From Ancylobacter lacus (GTDB lineage Bacteria > Pseudomonadota > Alphaproteobacteria > Rhizobiales > Xanthobacteraceae), in contig NZ_JAHBGE010000057.1 in the NCBI RefSeq assembly GCF_018390635.1, positions 81,347 through 145,346 on the forward strand: a stretch of DNA of 64,000 bases, read 5' to 3'. The notes under the pieces are model-generated. The model worked only from the letters and a program-made list of their open reading frames with translations, was not told the origin of the DNA and did not search any database. Every line of letters starts with the position of its first letter. Position 1 is the first letter of the stretch. A program made the position numbers and the translations under genes. Positions 1 through 9,024 of this stretch are shown here, one piece after another.

Positions 1-2
1 AG

Positions 3-638
3 GGCTCGGACGCCCTGTTCCCGATCCACCGCATTTACTGCGTCGGGCGGAACTATGCCGAGCACGCCATCGAGATGGGGCACGACCCGAACAAGGAGCC
101 GCCCTTCTTCTTCCAGAAGAACCCCGACAACGTCATCACCGACGGCACCTTCCCCTATCCCGACAAGTCCAGCGACGTGCATTACGAGCTTGAGATGCTG
201 GTCGCCATCGGCAAGGGCGGCGTCAACATCCCGGTCGAGAGCGCGCTCGACCATGTGTGGGGCTATGGCGTGGGGCTCGACATGACCCGCCGCGACCTCC
301 AGGGCGAGGCCAAGAAGCTCGGCCGGCCGTGGGAAGTCGGCAAGGCGTTCGAGGCCTCCGCGCCCTGCTCGGCGCTGGTGCCGGCGAGCCGCATCGGCCA
401 CCCCGACGCCGGCCGGGTGTGGCTGAACGTCAATGGCGAGCCGCGCCAGAAGGGCGACCTCAACCAGATGATCTGGAAGGTGCCGGAGATGATCTCCTAC
501 CTCTCCGGCCTGTTCGAGCTGAAGCCGGGCGACGTCATCATGTCCGGCACCCCGGCCGGGGTCGGCGCCATCGTGCGCGGCGACCGGCTGGAAGGCGGGG
601 TCGACGGCGTCGCCACCCTCGAGGTGCGGGTGGTCTGA
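3..638 (+). CDS. Fumarylacetoacetate hydrolase family protein (5' end outside window)
   Basis: Open reading frame that enters from the left edge and is in frame from base 3, giving 211 visible residues. The start of the visible part (FPIHRIYCVGRNYAEHAIEM) and the metal-binding HYELEM segment are typical of the FAH superfamily, close to fumarylpyruvate hydrolases and acylpyruvases. The C-terminal GDVIMSGTPAGVGAI motif is also classic for the family. These enzymes are Mg/Mn-dependent cytosolic C-C hydrolases acting on diketoacids. Only a short N-terminal piece is missing, since the whole family is about 220-230 residues. Substrate cannot be decided from sequence. A strong hairpin follows the stop. 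Confidence 0.85.
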   Translation, partial: GSDALFPIHRIYCVGRNYAEHAIEMGHDPNKEPPFFFQKNPDNVITDGTFPYPDKSSDVHYELEMLVAIGKGGVNIPVESALDHVWGYGVGLDMTRRDLQGEAKKLGRPWEVGKAFEASAPCSALVPASRIGHPDAGRVWLNVNGEPRQKGDLNQMIWKVPEMISYLSGLFELKPGDVIMSGTPAGVGAIVRGDRLEGGVDGVATLEVRVV

Positions 639-682
639 TCCCGCTCCGGCGAAACCGGGACCTGCTGCGGAACCCGCTGACG

Positions 683-716
683 AACGCCCGGCGCGGCCCT
701 GCCGCCGCCGGGCGTT
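683..716 (+). terminator. Hairpin after FAH gene
   Basis: Two 11-base arms (AACGCCCGGCG and CGCCGGGCGTT) around a 12-base loop lie 45 bases after the FAH stop and before the convergent radC stop. There is no clear T-run, so it may act with Rho or simply protect the 3' end. Confidence 0.45.
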
Positions 717-747
717 CCCGTTCTGGCGGCGGCGTGCGGGGCCGGCC

Positions 748-1611
748 TCAGATCAGCCGCAGCCCCCGCAGGCTGGCATGGCCGTCCTTGCCGACGATGA
801 TGTGGTCGTGCACCTCGATGCCGAGCGGCTTTGCCACTTCGGCGATGGTCTTGGTCATCTGGATGTCGGCGCTGGACGGGGTGGGGTCGCCGCTCGGGTG
901 GTTGTGGACGAGGATCACCGCGCTCGCCGCCAGCTCCAGCGCCCGCTTCACCACCTCGCGGGGATAGACCGGGGTGTGGTCCACCGTGCCGCGCTGCTGC
1001 ACCTCGTCGGCGATGAGCTGGTTGCGCTTGTCCAGGAACAGGATGCGGAACTGCTCGTGGTCGGCGAAGGCCATGGCGGCGCGGCAATATTCCAGCACCG
1101 CGCTCCAGGAGGAGAGCACCGTGCGGCCCTTGACCTTGCCGCGCGTGACGCGCTCCACCGAGGCGGCGATGAGCTTCAGCTCGGTGACGATCGCCTCTCC
1201 CACGCCCTTGATCTCGCGCAGCCGGGCCGGCGGCGCGCTCACCACCTCGGCGAAGGAGCCGAACTTCTGGACGAGCTGCTTGGCGAGCGGCTTCACGTCG
1301 GCACGGGGTACCGCGCGGAACAGCACCAGCTCCAGCAGCTCGTAATCCGGCAGCGCATCGGCACCGGCGTTTCGAAAGCGCTCGCGCAGCCTTTCCCGAT
1401 GGCCGACGAAATGAGGCGTGGACTCTTCGAGGCCGGCATGCGCGCCTCCGCCGCAGCAATCCGGCGCCAGGACCTGCGGCAGGGGCCCGGCCCCCGGGGC
1501 CGCGGGGGCGGCGAAACCGGCCGGCGACCCCTCCGGCAGGGCAGCCTCCGCCGGAACCGGGTCGCCCGGAACCGGGTGGCTCGGCACCGGGTCCCCAGGC
1601 TGCCGGCTCAT
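748..1611 (-). CDS. radC: RadC family JAB/MPN-domain protein
   Basis: 287-residue protein of the RadC family, historically called DNA repair protein although its biochemical role is unsettled. Residues about 60-140 hold the helix-hairpin-helix region ([16 protein letters not shown]). The C-terminal JAMM-type metalloprotease fold carries [14 protein letters not shown], which fits H-x-H-x7-S-x2-D. The first 55 residues are a low-complexity Pro/Ala/Gly tail that other RadC proteins mostly lack; the conserved part begins at [13 protein letters not shown], so a shorter start is possible. Its ATG overlaps the map stop by four bases (ATGA), implying translational coupling in a map-radC operon, an order common in alphaproteobacteria. 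Confidence 0.93.
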   Translation of the reverse strand: MSRQPGDPVPSHPVPGDPVPAEAALPEGSPAGFAAPAAPGAGPLPQVLAPDCCGGGAHAGLEESTPHFVGHRERLRERFRNAGADALPDYELLELVLFRAVPRADVKPLAKQLVQKFGSFAEVVSAPPARLREIKGVGEAIVTELKLIAASVERVTRGKVKGRTVLSSWSAVLEYCRAAMAFADHEQFRILFLDKRNQLIADEVQQRGTVDHTPVYPREVVKRALELAASAVILVHNHPSGDPTPSSADIQMTKTIAEVAKPLGIEVHDHIIVGKDGHASLRGLRLI

Positions 1612-2438
1612 AGAGGGGTGCCGAAAACCGGCTTGTGGTAGCCCTTGGGCGACAGCGTGAAGATCTCCACGCCCGTCTCCGTCACGCCCACGGCGTGCTC
1701 GAACTGGGCGGACAGCGAGCGGTCCCGCGTCACCGCGGTCCAGCCGTCGGACAGCACCTTCACATGCGGGCGGCCGAGATTGATCATCGGCTCCACGGTG
1801 AAGATCATGCCCGGCAGCAGCTCCGGCCCCTCGCCGCGGCGGCCGACATGGACCACGTTCGGCTCGTCGTGGAAGAGCTGGCCGACGCCATGGCCGCAGA
1901 AATCGCGCACCACGCTCATGTGGAAGGGTTCGACGAATTCCTGGATGGCGGCGCCGATATCGCCGACATGGGCGCCGGGGCGGATGGCGCGGATGCCCCG
2001 CATCATCGATTCATAGGTGACGTCGATCAGCCGCTCCGCCCGGCGGGGGATCGGGCCGATGGCGAACATGCGGCTCGAATCGCCGTGCCAGCCGTCATAG
2101 ATCAGCGTGACGTCGACATTGACGATGTCGCCCTCGCGCAGCGGCTTGTCGTTGGGGATGCCGTGGCAGACGACATGGTTGATCGAGGTGCAGGTGGACT
2201 TGCGGTAGCCCCGATACATCAGCGTCGCCGGCAGCGCGCCATTGTCCATGGCGAAGTCGAACACGACCTGGTCGATCGCGTCGGTGGTGACGCCGATATC
2301 CACCATCTCGTGCACGAGATCGAGCGCTTCGGCCGCCAGCCGGCCGGCCCGGCGCATGCCCTCGAAGGCCTCGGCGCCATGGAGCTTGATATGGCCGGTC
2401 TTCCGCAGCGGCGCGCTGGCCGCTTCCACATAGGTCAT
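1608..2438 (-). CDS. map: Type I methionine aminopeptidase
   Basis: 276-residue enzyme that removes the initiator methionine from nascent proteins in the cytosol. The five metal ligands of the pita-bread fold are visible: Asp in [10 protein letters not shown], the second Asp in WHGDSS, His in [13 protein letters not shown], Glu in FTVEPMI and Glu in QFEHAV. The start at [15 protein letters not shown] was chosen because the alphaproteobacterial family begins this way; a longer open frame reaching 2507 adds unconserved residues. The gene is followed directly by radC with a four-base overlap. The downstream neighbour on the other side is the GNAT gene on the same strand. Confidence 0.95.
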   Translation of the reverse strand: MTYVEAASAPLRKTGHIKLHGAEAFEGMRRAGRLAAEALDLVHEMVDIGVTTDAIDQVVFDFAMDNGALPATLMYRGYRKSTCTSINHVVCHGIPNDKPLREGDIVNVDVTLIYDGWHGDSSRMFAIGPIPRRAERLIDVTYESMMRGIRAIRPGAHVGDIGAAIQEFVEPFHMSVVRDFCGHGVGQLFHDEPNVVHVGRRGEGPELLPGMIFTVEPMINLGRPHVKVLSDGWTAVTRDRSLSAQFEHAVGVTETGVEIFTLSPKGYHKPVFGTPL

Positions 2439-2546
2439 GTTCGGCACATCCCAGAATTTCTCAGCGGAATGTAAGCCATCCGCGCCGGGGCGCAACCATG
2501 GCGGCAACGGCCCGCACGGGCGGGCCCGCGCCGCGTGCGGATACGC

Positions 2547-3752
2547 CTATCCCAGTGCCTTGACCATGTGCACCAGCCGCCGGTCCGGCATCTGCTCCAC
2601 CCGCTCGATCGAAAAGCCCTTGCGGCGATACCAGTTGATGTTCGCCGAAAGCGGCTCGCCGGTGTAGAGCCGCGCCAGCGGCCGGCCGAGCTGGCGGCCG
2701 CGCAGCTGGCCGGCTTCCAGCAGCAGGTTGCCGGTGCCCGTGCCCTGCGCCAGCGGCGAGGCGGCGAGGCTGTCGATGAGGAGGTCGTCGGCCCGCGCCT
2801 CCAGGATGAGCACCCCGGCGAGCCCATAGGGCGCGTCGACCACCCACACCTCGCGCTGGCGGAAAACCGCGGCATAGTCCCACAGCAGCGGCACCGGCTC
2901 GACGCCGAGCAGCGGGCGGTTCTTGGCATAGGCCGCCTTCTGCAGCGCCACCACCGCCGGCAGGTCCTCCAGGCTGGCGCGCCGCAGCACCCGGCCCTCC
3001 ACCTCCAGCCGCTCCGCGTTCAGCGTGCCGAGCCCGACCTTCTGGGTGCCGGCGGCGTCGAAATTTTCCGGCGCCAGCCAGGTCTCGAACGCCACCGCGC
3101 GCTGCGGCCACTCCTCCTCGGTCATGCCGAACCACGCGGTGTCGCGGTTGCGGCCCTTGATGATCATGTGGTTGCGGAACACGCCCTCGAACCGGAAGCC
3201 GTAACGCTCCGCCGCCCGGCGCGAGGGCGCGTTCAGCGCATTGCACTTCCATTCGTAACGCCGGTAGCCCAGCGTCTCGAAGGCGTAGCGCGCCATCAGG
3301 TACATCGCCTCGGTGCCGCCGGGGCGCCGCTGCAGGGCGGGGGTGAAGAGGATGTTGCCGACCTCGATCACCCGGTGCGCCGGCTCGATCCTGAGATAGG
3401 TGGCGTGGCCCACCGCCCGGCCGGTCGCCTTGTCGAGAATGGCGTAGAGCAACGGGTCCTCCTTCTCCGCCGCGACGGCGTAGTAGGAGGTGAAGGATTT
3501 GAGGCTCTCGAACGGCGGCACGCCGAGATAGGCCCATTGCCACTCGCGGTCGTCGCCATGGGACAGGGTGTAGAGGTCGGAGGCATGGCGCACCACGTCG
3601 AACGGCACGATGTCGACGAAGCGCCCGGACAGCACCTCCCGCCGCGGGCGCGGCGCCGGATCGGTGTGGACCGGCTGCCCGAAAACCGGGCCTGCCCCGC
3701 CCTCCGGCGCGCGCGCTTCCGATACCCTGTCCTGCTCGCCGCCGCCCGCCAT
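2547..3752 (-). CDS. Tandem GNAT-domain acetyltransferase
   Basis: 401-residue protein that appears to contain two GNAT folds. The N-terminal half (about residues 45-225) resembles RimJ/RimL-type N-acetyltransferases, with GNILFTPALQRRPGGTEAMY and NAPSRRAAERYGFRFEGVFRNH as the acetyl-CoA loop and C-terminal signature. The C-terminal half (about 255-401) has ASPLAQGTGTGNLLLEAGQL, a second acetyl-CoA binding loop, and NINWYRRKGFSIERVEQM. Start chosen at MAGGGEQDRV because a GGAG lies about 8 bases upstream. The frame stays open to 4517, but that extension is the antisense shadow of the aminotransferase. Substrate is unknown; it could modify proteins or small amines. Confidence 0.8.
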   Translation of the reverse strand: MAGGGEQDRVSEARAPEGGAGPVFGQPVHTDPAPRPRREVLSGRFVDIVPFDVVRHASDLYTLSHGDDREWQWAYLGVPPFESLKSFTSYYAVAAEKEDPLLYAILDKATGRAVGHATYLRIEPAHRVIEVGNILFTPALQRRPGGTEAMYLMARYAFETLGYRRYEWKCNALNAPSRRAAERYGFRFEGVFRNHMIIKGRNRDTAWFGMTEEEWPQRAVAFETWLAPENFDAAGTQKVGLGTLNAERLEVEGRVLRRASLEDLPAVVALQKAAYAKNRPLLGVEPVPLLWDYAAVFRQREVWVVDAPYGLAGVLILEARADDLLIDSLAASPLAQGTGTGNLLLEAGQLRGRQLGRPLARLYTGEPLSANINWYRRKGFSIERVEQMPDRRLVHMVKALG

Positions 3753-3842
3753 GCCAGTCTCCGTGCCGCCGCTCTTGAAGGCGCCGTCCTGTGTGTGACA
3801 GGAATAGCAAATGTGGAAGCACAAACAATGAGGACGCCCGCC

Positions 3843-5051
3843 ATGTCCGCCGCCCTCCCCGCGCCACGTCCCTTCCCCGTCCAGGCCTTCACGCGCATCG
3901 GCGAGGAGAACGCCTTCGCGGTGCTGGCGCGGGCCACCGATCTCGCGGCGCGCGGGCACGACATCGTCAATCTCGGCATCGGCCAGCCCGACTTCGCCAC
4001 GCCGCCGCACATCGTCGAGGCGGCGGTGAAGGCCCTGCGTGACGGCCACCACGGCTACACCCCCTCGGTCGGCATCGCCCCGCTGCGCGAGGCGGTGGCG
4101 GCGGACGTCCACCGCCGGCTGGGGACGAGCATCGATCCCGGCCGGGTGATGATCGTGCCCGGCGGCAAGATCACCATGTTCGCCGCCATCCTGATGTTCG
4201 GCGAGCCGGGGGCGGAGATTCTCTACCCCGACCCCGGCTTCCCCATCTACCGCTCGATGATCGAGTTCACCGGCGCCACCCCGGTCCCGGTGCCGATCCG
4301 GGAGGCGAACGGCTTTGCGGTCTCGGCGGACGAAATGCTCGGCCTCATCGGTCCCACCACCCGCCTCATCATACTCAACACACCGGCCAACCCGACGGGC
4401 GGCGTGACCCCGAAAGCGGAGATCGACGCCCTGGTGAAGGGGCTGGAGCGGCATCCCCAGGTCGCCATCCTGTCGGACGAGATCTACGACCAGTTCCTGT
4501 TCGACGGCGCCCGCCACGCCAGCCTTCTCGCCTATCCCGAAATCCGCGACCGGCTGATCCTTTTGAATGGCTGGTCAAAGACTTACGCCATGACGGGATG
4601 GCGGCTCGGCTGGTCGCTGTGGCCGGACGGGCTGTTCGAGGCGGCGCGCAAGCTGGCGGTGAATGCCTGGTCCTGCGTCAATGCGCCGGCGCAATATGGC
4701 GCACTCGCCGCCCTCACCGGGCCGCAGGATTGCGTGGCCGCCATGGTCGCCGAGTTCGACCGCCGCCGGCAGGTGGTGGTCGAGGGTCTCAACGCCCTGC
4801 CGGGCGTGAGCTGCACCCTGCCGAAAGGCGCCTTCTACGCCTTCCCGAACGTGACCGGCACCGGCTGGGGCTCGGCCAAGGCGCTGGCCTCCGCGCTGCT
4901 GGAAACAGCAGGCGTCGCCACCATCGGCGGGCCGGATTTCGGCGTGCATGGCGAGGGCTACATCAGGCTGTCCTACGCCAACTCGGAGCCTAACATTCGT
5001 AAGGCTCTTGAAAGGATGGGGAATTTCCTGTCCGAGGCGCGCGCCGCGTGA
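3843..5051 (+). CDS. PLP-dependent class I/II aminotransferase
   Basis: 402-residue fold-type I aminotransferase related to aspartate/alanine-type transaminases and YbdL/DapL-like enzymes. NLGIGQPDFATPPH near the start, NTPANPTGG in the substrate region, the Schiff-base lysine in NGWSKTYAMTGWRLGW and the C-terminal arginine in GYIRLSYANS are all present. Start placed at MSAALPAPRPFP because AATGAGGACG supplies a ribosome-binding GAGGA about 8 bases ahead; an ATG 15 bases upstream is possible. The amino donor cannot be fixed from sequence. The next gene starts inside its stop codon (GTGA), so the two are coupled. Confidence 0.88.
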   Translation: MSAALPAPRPFPVQAFTRIGEENAFAVLARATDLAARGHDIVNLGIGQPDFATPPHIVEAAVKALRDGHHGYTPSVGIAPLREAVAADVHRRLGTSIDPGRVMIVPGGKITMFAAILMFGEPGAEILYPDPGFPIYRSMIEFTGATPVPVPIREANGFAVSADEMLGLIGPTTRLIILNTPANPTGGVTPKAEIDALVKGLERHPQVAILSDEIYDQFLFDGARHASLLAYPEIRDRLILLNGWSKTYAMTGWRLGWSLWPDGLFEAARKLAVNAWSCVNAPAQYGALAALTGPQDCVAAMVAEFDRRRQVVVEGLNALPGVSCTLPKGAFYAFPNVTGTGWGSAKALASALLETAGVATIGGPDFGVHGEGYIRLSYANSEPNIRKALERMGNFLSEARAA

Positions 5052-5698
5052 GGCGGTGGCCGCGCCGGGCCGTGCTGGCGGCGGCGCTTCTGGGTGCTGT
5101 CCCACATCCCGCGAGGGCTCAGTCGGCGGGCCAGCCGACCGCCGCGGCTGTCGCCGCTCCGGCGACAGGAGCCTGCGATCCCGCGCAGGGCAATGCCCGG
5201 CTCTATCTCGATTGCCTGGCGGCGGCGGCGAAGGCGGGGCAGGAGAGGCTCGACGCCGCCTATGCCGGGGCGCTCGCCGCCATCCGCGCCGATGAGGCGG
5301 TCGCCCCGGTGCAGCGCCAGCGCTGGGCGAATGCCATGGACGAGGCGCAGGGGCGTTTCGTGCGCTGGCGCAATTTCGAATGCCAGAACATCGCGCCCTA
5401 CGAGGGTGGCGCCGCGCGCCGCACCGTGGGCGGACGGCTGATGGGACCCGATGGCCTCGGCCAGCGGCTGCTCTGCCTGATCGCCGCCAACGACGCCCGC
5501 CGCGCCGACCTCTCCCGCCGCTACCCCCCGCCGCCGGGATGGACCTACACACCCCCCGCCGCCGCCCCGGCACCCGCAACCAGCCCGCCGCCACCCGACA
5601 TTCCCCCCGCGGCCGCTCCCGAAACCCCTCCGGCCCCCACCCCGCAGCCGGAGATTCCGGCGCCGACCGGGCCGGTGCGCATCATCGATATGCCGTAG
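5048..5698 (+). CDS. Exported LprI-like (DUF1311) protein with Pro/Ala-rich tail
   Basis: 216-residue protein starting with GTG that overlaps the previous stop. An N-terminal signal peptide (RRAVLAAALLGAVPHPARAQ, cleavage after ARA or AQS) predicts export to the periplasm. Residues about 45-150 contain CDPAQGNARLYLDCLAAAAKAGQERLDAAY and WANAMDEAQGRFVRWRNFECQNIAPYEGG, the Cys-spaced pattern of the LprI N-terminal/DUF1311 domain, members of which have been linked to lysozyme inhibition. The last 60 residues are a Pro/Ala-rich low-complexity tail that may span the cell wall. Function here is inferred only from the domain; its coupling to an aminotransferase is not explained. Confidence 0.7.
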   Translation: MRRWPRRAVLAAALLGAVPHPARAQSAGQPTAAAVAAPATGACDPAQGNARLYLDCLAAAAKAGQERLDAAYAGALAAIRADEAVAPVQRQRWANAMDEAQGRFVRWRNFECQNIAPYEGGAARRTVGGRLMGPDGLGQRLLCLIAANDARRADLSRRYPPPPGWTYTPPAAAPAPATSPPPPDIPPAAAPETPPAPTPQPEIPAPTGPVRIIDMP

Positions 5699-5774
5699 CG
5701 TCAGCTCTCCCGGCTTGCCTCCCGGGCGGTTTGCAGCGAGTCTGCCGGCCCGAACCGACACGAAGGAGACTACG

Positions 5775-6686
5775 ATGCCCCGCGCCATCGCGATCGGCGA
5801 AGTCATGGTGGAAATGGCCCGCGGCAGCGACGGGCGCTTCGCCCTCGGAGTCGGCGGCGACACCTTCAACACCGCCGTTTATCTCGCCCGCGCCGGTATC
5901 GAGACCGCCTATGCCACCGCGCTCGGCGACGAGGCCTATTCCGCCCGCATCCGCGCCGCGGCCGAGGGCGAGGGTCTTCTGGTGGAAACAATGCTGCAGG
6001 TGCCCGGCCGCGTTCCGGGACTGTACCTCATCGACACCGACGCCAAGGGCGAGCGCCATTTCACCTACTGGCGCGACACCGCCCCGGCCCGCGACCTGTT
6101 CGAGCTGCCGGGATGGGAGCGGGTGGCGGAGAGCATCGTCGAATCGAAACTCATCTATCTCTCCGGCGTGACGCTGTCGCTCTATTCCAATCTCGGCCTC
6201 GGCCGCCTGCTAGCGACGCTGGAATTCGCCCGCGAACGGGGCTCCGTCGTGGTGTTCGACGGCAATTTCCGCCCGCAGGGCTGGGGCGGCGATCTGGGCC
6301 GGGCCCGGGCGGTCTATGCCGAGGCGCTGAAGCGCACCAGCATCGCCCTGCCCGGCTATGAGGACGAGGCGCGGCTGTGGGGCGACGGGTCGCCGGCCGG
6401 CACCGCCGAGCGCATCGCTACCTTCGGGGTCGGCGAGATCGTGGTGAAGAACGGATCGCAGGGCGCCCTCATCCGTGCGGCGGGAACCTCGCAGCTCGTG
6501 CCGGCTCCGTCGCTCGCGGGCCCGGTCGTGGACACCACGGCGGCGGGCGACAGCTTCAATGCGGCCTATCTCGCCGCCCGGCTCGGCGGCGCCCAGCCGG
6601 AGACGGCGGCGGAAGCCGGCCATCGTCTCGCCGGCGCCGTCATCGGGCATCGCGGGGCGATCCTGCCGCGCACCGCAAACGCCTGA
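5775..6686 (+). CDS. kdgK: 2-dehydro-3-deoxygluconate kinase (PfkB family)
   Basis: 303-residue ribokinase/PfkB-family sugar kinase, best matching KDG kinase, which phosphorylates 2-keto-3-deoxygluconate to KDPG with ATP. Diagnostic motifs are GVGGDTFNTAVYLARAG (substrate side) and DTTAAGDSFNAAYLAAR, where GAGD-like AAGD holds the anion hole and catalytic Asp. FDGNFRPQGW is also typical of KdgK. A good ribosome-binding site (GAAGGAG) precedes ATG 5775. The KDPG aldolase that would use its product lies 36 kb away at 42.0 kb rather than next door. Assignment to fructokinase is less likely but not excluded. Confidence 0.82.
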   Translation: MPRAIAIGEVMVEMARGSDGRFALGVGGDTFNTAVYLARAGIETAYATALGDEAYSARIRAAAEGEGLLVETMLQVPGRVPGLYLIDTDAKGERHFTYWRDTAPARDLFELPGWERVAESIVESKLIYLSGVTLSLYSNLGLGRLLATLEFARERGSVVVFDGNFRPQGWGGDLGRARAVYAEALKRTSIALPGYEDEARLWGDGSPAGTAERIATFGVGEIVVKNGSQGALIRAAGTSQLVPAPSLAGPVVDTTAAGDSFNAAYLAARLGGAQPETAAEAGHRLAGAVIGHRGAILPRTANA

Positions 6687-6747
6687 GGCGGGCGGCAAAG
6701 GCCCGATGCGTTTGGCGACAAGGAGTTGGGGTGAGAACGCTCCTGCG

Positions 6748-6765
6748 AATGACTTGCAAGCCATT
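6748..6765. promoter_or_regulatory. Palindrome upstream of CDF exporter
   Basis: An 18-base dyad, AATGACTTGCAAGCCATT, matches its reverse complement at 16 of 18 positions and lies 110 bases before the CDF exporter gene. A further CTTGCATT follows 8 bases later. It has the look of a metalloregulator site (Fur/Mur-type sites in this group contain TTGCAA), but the regulator is a guess. Confidence 0.35.
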
Positions 6766-6874
6766 GACATAGCTTGCATTTCGGGAGCCGACCGGTTAAG
6801 CGGACGGCCCCTCGGCCTGCTGAGGTGCCGTCGCATTCCTGCGCAACCGCTCTGAAACGGGTCCCGACCACGCC

Positions 6875-7762
6875 ATGCACACGTCACTCCGCATCGCCAT
6901 CGGCAGCGTGATCGTCAGCTTCCTCGTGCTGGGGCTTAAGTTTCTCGCCTTCCGGATGACCGGCAGCGTGGCGCTCTATTCCGACGCACTGGAAAGCCTG
7001 GTGAACGTGGCGACCGCCCTGGCTGCCGTCGCCGCCGTGAAGGTGTCCGCCCGGCCGGCGGACGATGCCCACCCCTATGGCTATGCCAAGGCGGAGTATT
7101 TTTCGGCGGTGATCGTCGGTGCCCTCATCGTGGTGGCGGCGATCTCGATTTTTCACGAGGCCTTCCAGGCGATGCGCAACCCGGCCACGCTCGACGCGCC
7201 GTGGGAGGGCCTGCTGGTGAATGCCAGCGCCGCGGTGGTGAATGCGGCGTGGTGCTTCTTCCTGCTGCGCTTCGGGCGGCGGGTGCGCTCGCCGGCTCTG
7301 ATCGCCGATGCGCAGCACCTGCTGACGGATGTGATCTCGTCAGGCGGCGTGCTGGTGGGCGTCGCGCTCGCCGTCGCCACCGGCTGGGCGATCCTCGATC
7401 CGGCGCTCGCGGCCCTGGTCGCGCTGAACATCCTGTGGTCTGGCTGGGTGGTGCTGAAGGAAAGCGTCGGCGGGCTGATGGATCAGGCCGTGCCGGAAGA
7501 GACGCTCCGACTCATCCGCAGCCGCATCGCCGCGGAAGCGGTCGGCGCGATCGAGGCCCATGACGTGCGCACCCGGCAGGCCGGCCGCATGACCTTCGTC
7601 GACTTCCACCTCGTCGTCCCCGGCGACATGGCCGTCAGCGAGGCACATGCCATTTGCGACCGGATCGAGGAGGCGCTGGTGCGCGACGTGGAGGACATCC
7701 ACGTCAACATTCATGTCGAGCCGGAGGCGAAGGCGAAACAGGCAGGCATCCCGGTGATCTGA
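6875..7762 (+). CDS. Cation diffusion facilitator metal exporter
   Basis: 295-residue inner-membrane antiporter of the CDF family that exports divalent metal in exchange for protons. About six transmembrane segments occupy residues 8-185, followed by a cytoplasmic ferredoxin-like domain ending in VEDIHVNIHVEPE. The TM2 region reads SDALESLVNV, a variant of the usual D-x3-D, while TM5 keeps H-x3-D (AQHLLTDVISS). HPYGYAKAEYFSA is the conserved loop after TM2. Metal specificity cannot be read reliably from these residues; Fe, Mn or Zn are all possible. The gene stands alone behind a 188-base leader containing a palindrome. Confidence 0.9.
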   Translation: MHTSLRIAIGSVIVSFLVLGLKFLAFRMTGSVALYSDALESLVNVATALAAVAAVKVSARPADDAHPYGYAKAEYFSAVIVGALIVVAAISIFHEAFQAMRNPATLDAPWEGLLVNASAAVVNAAWCFFLLRFGRRVRSPALIADAQHLLTDVISSGGVLVGVALAVATGWAILDPALAALVALNILWSGWVVLKESVGGLMDQAVPEETLRLIRSRIAAEAVGAIEAHDVRTRQAGRMTFVDFHLVVPGDMAVSEAHAICDRIEEALVRDVEDIHVNIHVEPEAKAKQAGIPVI

Positions 7763-7806
7763 CACCCACCCTACCCGGACAGTCCCGGGACCGCCGCCGG
7801 CCGGCC

Positions 7807-9024
7807 TCAGGCCCCGCCGCGCAGCCGGGCCAGCAGCTCCGGGGTCGGGTAGGAATCCGCCGGCAACCCGAGCCGGATCTGCTCCTCCTTCACCGCGGCG
7901 CGGGTTGCGGCCCCGAGTTTGCCGTCGACCCCGCCGACATGGTGGCCACGGGCGTTGAGCAGGCGCTGGAGATCGGCGACCTCCTTCATCGACAGGACCG
8001 GGATGTTGGGGGTGCGCTTGAACGCGCCGGCGCCGTCGATGCGGGCGGCGAGATAGGCCGCCGAGGTCGCATAGACCAGTGATTGATTCCATTGGGTGTA
8101 GATGTCGAAATTGGGATAGACGAGGAAGGCCGGTCCGGTCCTGCCCATCGGCAGGAGCAGCGATGCGCCGGCATTGTCGGCCGGCAGCGGTGCCCCGCCG
8201 GCACGCCGCACGCCCCACCGCGCCCATTGCGCCCGGGGAATCTTGATGGCGAGGTCGGCCTGGTCCCATGGCAGGTTCGCCGGCACCACCACCTCCTCCA
8301 GCCAGGGCTGACCCGGCGTCCAGCCGAGCGCCCTGATATAGTTGGCCGCCGAGGCCAGCGCGTCGGCATCCGACCGCAGCAGGTCGACCCGGCCGTCGCC
8401 GTCGAAATCGACGCCGTAGTTCAGATAATGGTCCGGCAGGAACTGAAACTGCCCGAGCTCGCCCGCCCACGGGCCGCGCATGGTCTGCACGGTGAGATCA
8501 CCGCGGTCGATGATCTTGAGGGCGGAGAGAAGCTGGGTGCGAAACATCTCCGGGCGCCGGCAGTCATAGGCCAGCGTCGCAACGGAGCGGATGGTGGGCT
8601 TGTCGCCCATATTCGCCCCGAAGTCCGTCTCCAGTGCCCAGAACGCGGTGATCACAGGGGCTGGCACACCGAATTGCTGTTCGATTCGGTCGAAAATGGC
8701 GGCGTGGCTCTGGATGAGCTGGCGACCTTTCTGGATGCGGTAACTCGCGACCATGCGATCGGCGAACTGGTAGAAGCTCTGGCTGAAGACGCCCTGTCCG
8801 CGGTCCGCTCCCACCACATCGGGGGCATAGGCGAGACCGTCGAGCGCTGTGGCGATGGTCTGGCGGGAAATCCCCTGCGCCGCCGCCTCCTGCCGGAACG
8901 CCGCCAGCCAGGTGGGAAACCCCGCGCCGGTCTTGCCGCACTCCGCCGCCGAAGCGGCCCCGCCCGCCAGAAGAAGAGCGATCGCCGCAAGGCCGGCCGT
9001 CCTGCTCACACGCATCTGCGCCAT
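7807..9024 (-). CDS. Lytic murein transglycosylase, MltB family, with peptidoglycan-binding domain
   Basis: 405-residue exported enzyme that cleaves peptidoglycan with formation of 1,6-anhydromuramic acid. The signal peptide (LAAIALLLAGGAASAAEC) ends with a Cys, though a lipobox is not clear. The SLT domain (about residues 35-320) has the catalytic Glu in FWALETDFGANMGD and the GPWAGELGQFQFLP and DFDGDGRVDL segments typical of MltB. A C-terminal peptidoglycan-binding domain_1 (about 335-400) contains LQRLLNARGHHVGGVDGKLG. The start at MAQMRVSRTAG was preferred; a second Met three codons later is possible. The gene is monocistronic. Confidence 0.9.
   Translation of the reverse strand: MAQMRVSRTAGLAAIALLLAGGAASAAECGKTGAGFPTWLAAFRQEAAAQGISRQTIATALDGLAYAPDVVGADRGQGVFSQSFYQFADRMVASYRIQKGRQLIQSHAAIFDRIEQQFGVPAPVITAFWALETDFGANMGDKPTIRSVATLAYDCRRPEMFRTQLLSALKIIDRGDLTVQTMRGPWAGELGQFQFLPDHYLNYGVDFDGDGRVDLLRSDADALASAANYIRALGWTPGQPWLEEVVVPANLPWDQADLAIKIPRAQWARWGVRRAGGAPLPADNAGASLLLPMGRTGPAFLVYPNFDIYTQWNQSLVYATSAAYLAARIDGAGAFKRTPNIPVLSMKEVADLQRLLNARGHHVGGVDGKLGAATRAAVKEEQIRLGLPADSYPTPELLARLRGGA

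Noticed and set aside
2535..3842. Long N-terminal extension of the aminotransferase (838 residues in total)
   Set aside because: The extension is antisense to the conserved tandem GNAT gene, has shadow-type composition, and the true enzyme begins at MSAALPAPRPFP with its own ribosome-binding site.
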